From the NCBI GenBank assembly GCA_036802945.1, contig DAIRVG010000133.1:1-17239 (forward strand): 17,239 nucleotides of DNA, given 5' to 3'. Below the pieces are notes generated by a model. That model was not told where the DNA came from. It ran no database searches and worked only from the letters and a program-made list of their open reading frames with translations. The DNA comes from Gp6-AA40 sp036802945. Lineage in GTDB: Bacteria > Acidobacteriota > Vicinamibacteria > Vicinamibacterales > UBA2999. Positions 8,699 through 15,063 of the stretch are shown piece by piece; the first letter of the stretch is position 1; every line of letters begins with the position of its first letter. The position numbers were made by a program, and so were the translations under genes.

Positions 8699-8798
8699 NN
8701 NNNNNNNNNNNNNNNNNNNNNNNNNNNNNNNNNNNNNNNNNNNNNNNNNNNNNNNNNNNNNNNNNNNNNNNNNNNNNNNNNNNNNNNNNNNNNNNNNN
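8699..8798. other. Assembly gap, 100 N
   Basis: Exactly 100 unknown bases, the conventional placeholder for a gap of unknown length. It interrupts the second transporter-like repeat of the fused membrane protein: the N side ends in VILVGIG and the C side resumes at AQWLIAVQALF. Reading frames on the two sides do not agree across 100 bases, so the true distance is not 100 (or not 100 modulo 3). Confidence 0.98.
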
Positions 8799-9710
8799 GC
8801 CGATGCCGACGAGAATCACCGTCAGCAGCAACGAGAAGACTGCGCGGAAGGCGCCCAGCATGATGGAGAAATGTCGGAACCAGAGGATCTCCATCCCGAG
8901 AGCGGCGAAGCCGGATAGCGCAAGCGCGACGCTGGTAAAGACAATCGCCTTGGGAGTTGGGAGTTGGGAGTTGGAGGTTGCGTGCGTCCGGGCCGGCTTC
9001 CCGCCTTCGCGCGCGGAACGCGCGCTACGGCGAGGCCTCGCCGTAGCTTCCGCGGATTGTTCGGAAGCGGAGGCGGACAGGCGTACCAACAGAATCGCAC
9101 CCACGCCCGCGACGATGTTGAGCGCGACCGCTATGAACTGCGTATTCCGCAACCCCCACGCCGGCACCAGCGTGAAGTCGGTCAGGAAACATCCGACCGC
9201 GGCCCCCGCGGTGTTCACGGCGTACAACAGCGCGATGCGCCTTCCCTGCGCTTCGACGTCGCTGCGAACGAGATGCCGAATGAGCAGCGTCAGCGTGCCA
9301 CCCATGAGCAGGCTGATCGGTATCAGCAGCGCGACCGCTATTCCGGCACGTGCCGCATGCGATGCGGGAGTGATGACGTACCAGCCGTTCGCGTCCTGCT
9401 CGTACGAGGTGACGAGAACCGAGACGCGGTCGAGGTGAGGGAGGATGAGCGCAATCGCGAGACCCATCGCCGCAATCGCGATCTCGAAGTAACCGTACGC
9501 GCGCAGCGGCGAGTCGGGGTTCGCGGCATACCGCCGGTCCGACCACGCGCCCGCAAGGTAGCTGCCCGCGCCCAGCCCCAGCATGAAGACTGCGACCACG
9601 ACCGATGCGGAATACACGGTGTTGCCGAAGACGTTGCCGAAGACGCGGACCCAGACGACCTGGTAAATCAATCCGCTGAGGCCGGAGCAGAAGAAGAGGA
9701 AATACAGCAT
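8799..9710 (-). CDS. Fused membrane/spermidine-synthase-like/TPR protein, N-terminal fragment (3' end in assembly gap)
   Basis: 304 residues in frame from the ATG at 9710 to the gap. The protein starts directly in a membrane helix (MLYFLFFCSGLSGLIYQVVWVRVFGN), continues through FMLGLGAGSYLAGAWSDRR and YAVNTAGAAVGCFL, and starts a second, similar half at SGFAALGMEILWFRHFSIML. This two-fold pattern of membrane segments ahead of a methyltransferase-like fold is typical of fused MFS/spermidine-synthase proteins. An in-frame TTG at 9734 would extend it by eight residues but lies in repeat sequence, so I prefer the ATG; its ribosome binding site (GGGAG, 3 bases away) is weak. Residues about 220-260 (ending TSNSQLPTPKA) are a charged, repeat-encoded linker. 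It joins the fragment at 6716-8698. Expected in the inner membrane; the real function of this family is unsettled. Confidence 0.85.
8950..9047. repeat. Heptamer run and 24-bp palindrome embedded in coding sequence
   Basis: TTGGGAG occurs three times in tandem (8950-8970), followed about 50 bases later by a perfect 24-bp palindrome (9024-9047, half-site GCTACGGCGAGG) and, just before it, CGCGCG / CGCGCG arms. The heptamer also borders the REP clusters near 221 and 11227. Here the block is read in frame as the linker that separates the two halves of the membrane region. Confidence 0.8.
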
Positions 9711-9730
9711 GAACTCCCGATTTCCAAGTC

Positions 9731-9815
9731 CCAAGGCGGACCTGAAGGCCCAAGGCGGACCTGAAGGTCCGCCTCTACATAGTGTAGAGGCGGGTCTTCA
9801 GACCCGCCTTTGGGC
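9731..9815. repeat. REP/BIME-type palindrome cluster B
   Basis: A truncated unit (CCAAGGCGGACCTGAAGG, 9731-9748) is followed by a full palindrome at 9753-9774 (arms AGGCGGACCT and AGGTCCGCCT). A CTCTAC/GTAGAG joint leads to a second palindrome at 9788-9809 (arms AGGCGGGTCT and AGACCCGCCT). The block fills the space between the beta-propeller gene and the fused membrane-protein gene. Confidence 0.85.
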
Positions 9816-9841
9816 TCTGGACGTCGGGCGTGAATGCCCTT

Positions 9842-11128
9842 CTAGTTGGTGCCCGTCGGGGTTATCGCCTTGCCGACGAGGAATGCCGGGTTGGCGCCCG
9901 CGCGCGGACGGAACTTCTGCGTACGGCCGCTGTCGACTTCCGACACGTAGAAGTTGCCCTGCGAATCGACGCTCATCCCGTGGACGCCCCAGAAGCCACC
10001 GGGGAAGTCCCCCCACGTGCCCCAGGAGTACAGGAACTTGCCGTCGAGGCTGTACTTGAGAATCTTCGACGATCCGCGGTCGGCGGCCCACAGGAAACGG
10101 TTGCTGTCGATGATGAACAAGTGGATATCCGACGGCGCATCGCCGAATTTCCATTGGTCGAGAAACTTGCCGTTCTCATCGAACACCTGCACGCGATGGT
10201 TGCCGCGGTCGTTCACGAACACGCGTCTGGTCTGGGGATCGACCGCGATGCCGTGCACGTTGTTGAAAAAGCCGGGGCGCGTGTCGTTCATGTTCGAGCC
10301 CTTTTCACCCCACGCCGTGACGTAGTTCAGGTTCTTGTCGAACTTCACGACGCGCGTGTTGGCGTAGCCGTCGGCGACGAAGAATGTCCCGTCAGGCAGC
10401 CAGTCGATGAAGGTCGGGCGATAGAAGTGCGACGCATCGGCCGCGTGCTTGTTCGGCTCGCCGATCGTCTTCAGCAACTGCTTGCCATCGTTGCTGAACA
10501 CGAAAATCGCGTGGCGGTAGTCGTCGACTACGAACACGCGCTTCAGCGGATCGTACGGGCTGATGTAGATCGCGTGCGGGCGACGGAACATCTTGTCCCA
10601 CTGCGTCCAGTCCTCGATCAGATTGCCGTTGGCATCGGCGACGACGATCACGTGGTGATAGCGGTAGTCGACGCCCGGCTTGCCGACGTCGAGATCGTCG
10701 CCGATGGTGCCGTCCGGCTTCTCGAGCGCTCCGGGAGGGCTGGCGGAGGTCGCGTCACGGAACGGCAGGCGGCCGATCGGGAACTCGATGCCCGGTCCCA
10801 GCTGCGGAAGCGGGATGGTGCGCGGTCTCTGAATCACCGGCAGTTCGCCGCGCTGCAGGAGGAACACCCGGTTCGGGCTCTCGGGGAACGCGTATTCCCC
10901 GGCTCCGTAGGTCCAAGTCTCGTGCCCGGGCAGCGAGGACATCGGTTTCGGCCAGTCCTTCACGATGTCGTAGGCGCCGAAGATATCCTGGCCGCCCTTC
11001 TCACTCGGCACCGCGGCGAAGCTGACCGGCTGCGCCTGCCCCTCAACAGGCGTGTGACGGTAGACGATCGTGAGTACCGCCAGCAGTACGACAGCGGTCG
11101 TCGCGATCAATGAAGCACGCGTTTTCAT
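9842..11128 (-). CDS. Secreted or anchored NHL-repeat six-bladed beta-propeller protein (PAL-like)
   Basis: 428 residues from the ATG at 11128, which has AAGGAG 8 bases upstream; a longer open frame to 11167 has no such support. Residues 5-23 are an uncleaved anchor or signal peptide (LIATTAVVLLAVLTIVY). From about 155 onward there are repeated propeller blades: DANGNLIEDW, KRVFVVDDYRHAIFVFSNDG, GTFFVADGYANTRVVKFDKN, RRVFVNDRGNHRVQVFDENG, GNFYVSEVDSGRTQKF. Three histidines recur at equivalent blade positions (PHAI His185, VHGI His292, VHGM His383), as do metal-binding histidines in peptidyl-alpha-hydroxyglycine lyase (PAL) propellers, so a related metal-dependent activity is possible but unproven. 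The start of the mature region (HETWTYGAGEYAFPESPNRV) is not a recognised domain to me. It probably acts in the periplasm. It follows the double hydrolase on the same strand, 120 bases away. Confidence 0.85.
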   Translation of the reverse strand: MKTRASLIATTAVVLLAVLTIVYRHTPVEGQAQPVSFAAVPSEKGGQDIFGAYDIVKDWPKPMSSLPGHETWTYGAGEYAFPESPNRVFLLQRGELPVIQRPRTIPLPQLGPGIEFPIGRLPFRDATSASPPGALEKPDGTIGDDLDVGKPGVDYRYHHVIVVADANGNLIEDWTQWDKMFRRPHAIYISPYDPLKRVFVVDDYRHAIFVFSNDGKQLLKTIGEPNKHAADASHFYRPTFIDWLPDGTFFVADGYANTRVVKFDKNLNYVTAWGEKGSNMNDTRPGFFNNVHGIAVDPQTRRVFVNDRGNHRVQVFDENGKFLDQWKFGDAPSDIHLFIIDSNRFLWAADRGSSKILKYSLDGKFLYSWGTWGDFPGGFWGVHGMSVDSQGNFYVSEVDSGRTQKFRPRAGANPAFLVGKAITPTGTN

Positions 11129-11170
11129 ATTCCTTACTCCTTCGCTGTCAATTCCCAACCAGTTCACCCA

Positions 11171-11236
11171 AGGCTGGTCTGAAGACCCGCCTCTACGCTG
11201 CGTAGAGGCGGACTTTCAGGTCCGCCTTGGGAGTTG
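11171..11236. repeat. REP/BIME-type palindrome cluster C
   Basis: Two palindromes in mirror order. The first, at 11171-11192 (AGGCTGGTCT, GA, AGACCCGCCT), has a single stem mismatch. It is joined by CTCTAC...GTAGAG to a second at 11206-11227 (AGGCGGACTT, TC, AGGTCCGCCT). A trailing TTGGGAGTTGG follows. The cluster lies between the stop of the double hydrolase (11249) and the start of the beta-propeller gene (11128). Confidence 0.85.
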
Positions 11237-11248
11237 GAGCTATCTATC

Positions 11249-13597
11249 TCAACGAGTCCCTGTCCCCGCGGGTGCCAGGACATTCTTCTGAAGCCAGCCG
11301 GTGATGAAGTTGATCACCTGCTCACTGTTCTTCTCGAGCATCATCATGTGGCTGTTGCCACGGATGCCGACGTCCTCGAGGCGGACGAACTCGCCCGGGA
11401 CTCCCGCCTGCCTGAGAAACTTCGGGATGCACGGATCGTAGGTGCGGTGATAGGTGCCGTCCGCCGAGACGCTGAGCACCTTGATGTCCTTCCAGCGTAC
11501 GAGCTTCCGCGCCGGCTCCTTCTGAAGCCAGCACCGAGCCTCGTCCGGGCGTTCCTGTTTTTCCTCGAGGTACACGTCGAGGTCCGCCGGGCTCTTTGCC
11601 GCCGGCGCATACTCGTACGGCGTCGTCGTCAACCCCCATGAACTCGGGTTGCGAGGACCGGCCACTACGGTTGCCGTGTTCACGCCGCCAAACTGCGGGC
11701 CACCCGGCTCGATCGCCACCATGGCGTGCACCAGCTTCGGACGCTGCTCCGTCACCTCGAAGCCGACGCCGCCGCCCTGCGAGTGCGTGAACATGATGAC
11801 GGGCGTGCCGATCATGTCGAGGAGCGCGACGGCCGCGGGTACCGCCAGATTCGTGCTCTCGCCCGCGAACTGCACCTGCGTGCGAATGAAGTTGTCGAAG
11901 ATCGGATCGCCGGGCTTGCCTGTACCCGGCCACTGCGTATGGTCGTTCTTGCGCGGGAAATCACCGAGCTCGCGGCCAGCCGTCCAGATACGCGCAAGCT
12001 CGAGCCCCGTGCGGATCCCGAAGTTGCCGTCGATCCACTTGCCGTCGGCGGTCTTGAGGGGCACGTACGCCGACCGGCCGCGCGCCGGATAGTCCACCAT
12101 GTAGACCACGTATCCCGCGTCCATCAGGGAATACGCCCATCCCCTGCGGCCGTCGGGAGTGTAGAGCCAGTCCTGGCCGGTCTGACCGTTGCCGTGGAAG
12201 ATCACCATTGGATAGGGCGACTTGATCTGCTTCGGCACCCACACTTCTGTGTACATGGAGCCGTGCATGATCTGCTTGCCCGGCTCACCGACGTAGGAGC
12301 CGCCGGCGTAGAAGAAGCCTTTCGCCGCGATGGAATCTGTGGGGAACGTCGGGATCGCTTTCGGCGGCATCGCCTTCGACACATCCATGCCGGCCGCCGG
12401 CGCGTTCTTCGCCATCCACGCGCCCATGTACTTCGCGATGTCGGCGCTGTTCTTCTCCAGCATCATCTGGTGGCCGTTGCCGCGCAGCCCGACCTTCTCC
12501 ATTTCGACATACTCGGTCTTCACACCGGCCTGATTCAGCCAGGTGGGGACGCAGCGATCGAACACGCGGTGGTAGCCGCCCTCAGCACTCATGAACAGGA
12601 CGGGGATCTTCGCGAGGTTCACGAGCTTGCGCGCAGGCTCCTTCTGCACGTAACAGGGAACCGTGCCGGCCTCGGGCGTTGTCGTCTCGAGGACCGTCTG
12701 CAACTCGGACGGATTGTTCACGGCTGGCGCGTAGGTGACCGGGCTGGCGCTGATGCCCCACGCCAAGCCACCGCCATCGTTGTAGGCCACCTTCGCGGTG
12801 TCCACGCCCTTGATCGGCGGTCCCGCGGCCTCCAGCGTGACAATCGCCTTCACGAGGTTGGGACGCCGATCGGCGATCGTCCACCCGAACCCGCCGCCCT
12901 GCGAGTGCGTGAGCAGGATGACCGGAGTGCCGATCATGTCGAGCAGCGCCATGTTGGCGTCGCGGGTCATCGTCTCCTGGCGGGGCCCCTGGAGGAACTG
13001 TACCTGCGTCTTGTTGAAGTCGTCGAAGATCTTGTCGCCGATGCGGCCGGTGCCGGGCCATTGCGTATGCTTCTTCGCGTTCGGAAAGTCGCCGCGCGCC
13101 GCCGAGGCGGTGAAGATCTCCTCGAGGTTGTTCGCGGTGCGGATGTTGAGATTCAGGTTCTCGTTGGTGCCGTCGACGCCAGGCACGTACTGCGAGCGGC
13201 CGCGCGCGGGGAAATCTTCGAGGTAGACGACGTACCCCATGTCGAGGAAGTTGTAGGCCCAACCCGGACGACCGTCAGGTGTCTGCAGCCAGTCGACGCC
13301 CGTCTGTCCCGCACCATGGAGGAACACGACCGGATACGGCGACTTGATCTGCTTGGGTACCATGACCTCGAAGTACATGGCGCCGCCCATGGTCGGCTCC
13401 TTCATCGGTCCGATTTCGCCGACGTACTGGCCCCCAGCATAGAAGTAGCCGTGGCGCGCGATGTTGTTCAGCGAAACTTTCGGAATGGCGGTAGGCGGGG
13501 CCGCTTTCGATGCCGCGGACTGGGCAGCCGCCTCTCGTGATGCGCCGCTCACCAAGGCGAGGGCGGTGAGAGCACCAATCAATATTCGCCGCTTCAT
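11249..13597 (-). CDS. Secreted tandem-duplicated alpha/beta hydrolase
   Basis: 782 residues: signal peptide 1-25 (ending REAAAQ), then two homologous alpha/beta-hydrolase domains, about 41-400 and 415-775. Both carry YFYAGGQYVGE or FFYAGGSYVGE, VPKQIKSPYP, HGxGQTGxDWLxTPDGR, GYVVY, PARGRS, HTQWPGTG and LLDMIGTPV. The nucleophile elbow is THSQGG in both (Ser232, Ser606), with Thr replacing the first Gly of G-x-S-x-G. The probable catalytic histidines are in RGNGHQMML (His376) and RGNSHMMML (His750). Acid candidates are Glu256/Glu630 (EAAGP/EPGGP) or Glu339/Asp713. A cysteine pair (315/349 and 689/723) repeats in each domain and may form disulfides. Likely an esterase of the periplasm; substrate unknown. 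Related proteins usually have a single such domain. A promoter is predicted at 13720-13748. Confidence 0.9.
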   Translation of the reverse strand: MKRRILIGALTALALVSGASREAAAQSAASKAAPPTAIPKVSLNNIARHGYFYAGGQYVGEIGPMKEPTMGGAMYFEVMVPKQIKSPYPVVFLHGAGQTGVDWLQTPDGRPGWAYNFLDMGYVVYLEDFPARGRSQYVPGVDGTNENLNLNIRTANNLEEIFTASAARGDFPNAKKHTQWPGTGRIGDKIFDDFNKTQVQFLQGPRQETMTRDANMALLDMIGTPVILLTHSQGGGFGWTIADRRPNLVKAIVTLEAAGPPIKGVDTAKVAYNDGGGLAWGISASPVTYAPAVNNPSELQTVLETTTPEAGTVPCYVQKEPARKLVNLAKIPVLFMSAEGGYHRVFDRCVPTWLNQAGVKTEYVEMEKVGLRGNGHQMMLEKNSADIAKYMGAWMAKNAPAAGMDVSKAMPPKAIPTFPTDSIAAKGFFYAGGSYVGEPGKQIMHGSMYTEVWVPKQIKSPYPMVIFHGNGQTGQDWLYTPDGRRGWAYSLMDAGYVVYMVDYPARGRSAYVPLKTADGKWIDGNFGIRTGLELARIWTAGRELGDFPRKNDHTQWPGTGKPGDPIFDNFIRTQVQFAGESTNLAVPAAVALLDMIGTPVIMFTHSQGGGVGFEVTEQRPKLVHAMVAIEPGGPQFGGVNTATVVAGPRNPSSWGLTTTPYEYAPAAKSPADLDVYLEEKQERPDEARCWLQKEPARKLVRWKDIKVLSVSADGTYHRTYDPCIPKFLRQAGVPGEFVRLEDVGIRGNSHMMMLEKNSEQVINFITGWLQKNVLAPAGTGTR

Positions 13598-13636
13598 CGT
13601 TGTTTCCCTTTCTGTAGGTGGGCCGTCGGTCTGAGT

Positions 13637-13689
13637 CTCCGGTCCTCGGTCCTGGGCCAGGACGGGAGACGGGAGTCCGTGGTCCGGAG
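13637..13689. repeat. Palindromic repeat in the hydrolase leader
   Basis: Outer arms CTCCGG (13637-13642) and CCGGAG (13684-13689) enclose a 7-bp stem GTCCTGG/CCAGGAC (13649-13663) with a single central base. It lies in the transcribed leader predicted for the double hydrolase. It is rich in GGGAC/GTCCC-like words but is not the same sequence as the AGGCGG family. Confidence 0.55.
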
Positions 13690-13719
13690 TGCAGATCGAG
13701 ATGTACCGAGGGCATCGAA

Positions 13720-13748
13720 GTTGTAGAACCGAATGCCAAAAATGTCAA
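13720..13748 (-). promoter_or_regulatory. Predicted sigma70-type promoter for the double hydrolase
   Basis: On the minus strand a perfect TTGACA (13743-13748) is followed after exactly 17 bases by TACAAC (13720-13725, 4 of 6 to TATAAT). It lies in the divergent intergenic region about 120 bases upstream of the ATG at 13597. It could drive the hydrolase, the beta-propeller gene and perhaps the fused membrane-protein gene. Confidence 0.6.
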
Positions 13749-13796
13749 GTTTAGAAGGAGATACGGGCGCCAGTGGATGTAGAATTGCGGCCGCGG

Positions 13797-13816
13797 CGCG
13801 GACCTTCAGGTCCGCG
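13797..13816. repeat. REP-type hairpin next to the amidohydrolase ribosome binding site
   Basis: A perfect 9-bp inverted repeat, CGCGGACCT and AGGTCCGCG around TC, matches the core of the AGGCGGACCT palindromes at 235, 9753 and 11206. The ribosome binding site AGGAGG (13817-13822) starts at the next base, so a hairpin in the mRNA would lie against it. Confidence 0.75.
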
Positions 13817-13826
13817 AGGAGGACAC

Positions 13827-14930
13827 ATGCCGAATCGCAGAGAGTTCTTTAGAGCAACCGCAGCCGCGGCCGCCGGGAGTTTCGTCATGCGAGGCGGCTA
13901 CGCCGCGTTCGCACAAGCGGCCCAGGGCACGGCGAAGCGCCGCGAGATCTCCATCGGGCGCAAGCGTATCAAGGTGATCGACTCGCACGCGCATCTCGGC
14001 ATCCCCGCGGTCGCCGAGGTGGTGAAAGGGACACCGTTCGCGAAAAACGTCAACGTTGCCGCGAACCTGGTGGTCGGCCCAGACCGCGTGCGGGCGATGG
14101 ACGAATGGGGCATCGACATCGCCCTGCTCACGCAGCAGGGCGGGTGGTGGTACGGCGTTCCCGATCGCGACCTCGCACGCGCGATCGTGAAGACGCAGAA
14201 CGAGGGCACGGCCGCAATTGTCGCGAAGTATCCCGATCGATTCATCGGGATGGCGTCGATGCCACTGCAATTTCCCGACATCGCGGCTGAAATGCTGGAG
14301 GACGGCGTGAAGCGGCTTGGCTTCAAGGGCGGCGGGATCTCAGCCGGCTTCGCAGGCGAGAAGGAGCTGTCAGGGCCCGAATACGATGTGTTCTGGGCGA
14401 AGGCGCAGGAGCTCGGCGTGCTGCTCTTCATGCATCCTGGCGGCGGCAACGACATCGGCGCCGAAAAGCACTTCGGCGGCAAGGGTGCCCTGGGCAACAC
14501 GATCGGCAATCCGCTCGAGACGACGATTTTTCTCTCGCATCTGATCTATGAAGGAACGCTCGACAAATTCCCCGGGTTGAAGATCTGCGGGGCGCACGCG
14601 GGCGGCTATCTGCCGTCGTACCTGGGCCGCACCGACGCCCAGTGCACTCGGCAGGCTGACGCCTGCACCGGCAAGAAACGGCCGGTCGAGGAGTACTTCA
14701 AGACGCAGATCATGGTCGACTCGATGGTCTTCCGCGAGGAGGGGCTGCGCCACCTCGTGGCCGAGGTGGGCGCCGGACAGATGGTGTACGGCACCGACAT
14801 GCCGTTCGGCTGGCCAGCCAATCCCGATTTCATCCTGAATGCCACGTTCCTGAACAACGCGCAGAAGGAGCAGATCCTCGGCGGAAATCTAGTGAAGCTG
14901 CTCAAGATAGCTCCGTCCGCGACGAATTAA
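13827..14930 (+). CDS. Tat-exported amidohydrolase (amidohydrolase_2, ACMSD-like)
   Basis: 367 residues from the ATG at 13827, preceded by AGGAGG at 4 bases. A GTG at 13773 would add 18 residues read from repeat sequence and would bury the signal. The N-terminus PNRREFFRA then a hydrophobic Ala-rich stretch ending AAFAQ is a twin-arginine signal, so the folded metalloenzyme is expected in the periplasm. The TIM-barrel metal ligands of the ACMSD/decarboxylase group are all visible: H-A-H (His54, His56), FMHPGGG (His203), CGAHAGGYLPSY (His257) and YGTDMPF (Asp324). The IGNPLETT helix (about 226-233) is typical of this group. Reactions in the family include non-oxidative decarboxylation and C-C or ester/amide hydrolysis; which applies here is unknown. 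Paralogue follows 133 bases downstream. Confidence 0.9.
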   Translation: MPNRREFFRATAAAAAGSFVMRGGYAAFAQAAQGTAKRREISIGRKRIKVIDSHAHLGIPAVAEVVKGTPFAKNVNVAANLVVGPDRVRAMDEWGIDIALLTQQGGWWYGVPDRDLARAIVKTQNEGTAAIVAKYPDRFIGMASMPLQFPDIAAEMLEDGVKRLGFKGGGISAGFAGEKELSGPEYDVFWAKAQELGVLLFMHPGGGNDIGAEKHFGGKGALGNTIGNPLETTIFLSHLIYEGTLDKFPGLKICGAHAGGYLPSYLGRTDAQCTRQADACTGKKRPVEEYFKTQIMVDSMVFREEGLRHLVAEVGAGQMVYGTDMPFGWPANPDFILNATFLNNAQKEQILGGNLVKLLKIAPSATN

Positions 14931-14981
14931 TCGAAGCAGGCAGCTGGCAGCGGACGGCTGGCAGCATGCCAACGAAAGTTC

Positions 14982-15047
14982 AACCACGAAGCGCGCGAAG
15001 CACACGAAGATCTGGAATTCTTCGTGACCTTCGCGACCTTCGTGGTT
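14982..15047. repeat. Large imperfect inverted repeat between the two amidohydrolases
   Basis: Arms of 29 bases (14982-15010 and 15019-15047) match at 25 positions and enclose an 8-base loop. Each arm is itself three copies of a 9-mer close to CACGAAGGT/CGCGAAGGT. It ends 5 bases before the purine-rich ribosome binding site (GAGGAGA) of the gene at 15064. The preceding 14935-14970 holds short GGCAGC/GGCTGGCAG words. Confidence 0.85.
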
Positions 15048-15063
15048 TGTAGAGGAGAGTACG

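Noticed and set aside
11129..11160. TTGACA on the minus strand upstream of the beta-propeller gene as a -35 box
   Set aside because: The matching -10 position would fall at the start codon, past the ribosome binding site, so it cannot give a normal transcript.
11726..13540. 604-codon plus-strand open frame opposite the double hydrolase
   Set aside because: Long only because the GC-rich duplicated gene lacks stops on the other strand. Its own internal repetition mirrors the hydrolase duplication, and no known motif is seen.
13773..13826. GTG start adding 18 residues to the first amidohydrolase
   Set aside because: The extra residues come from REP sequence and would place the twin-arginine motif internally; AGGAGG lies correctly before 13827.
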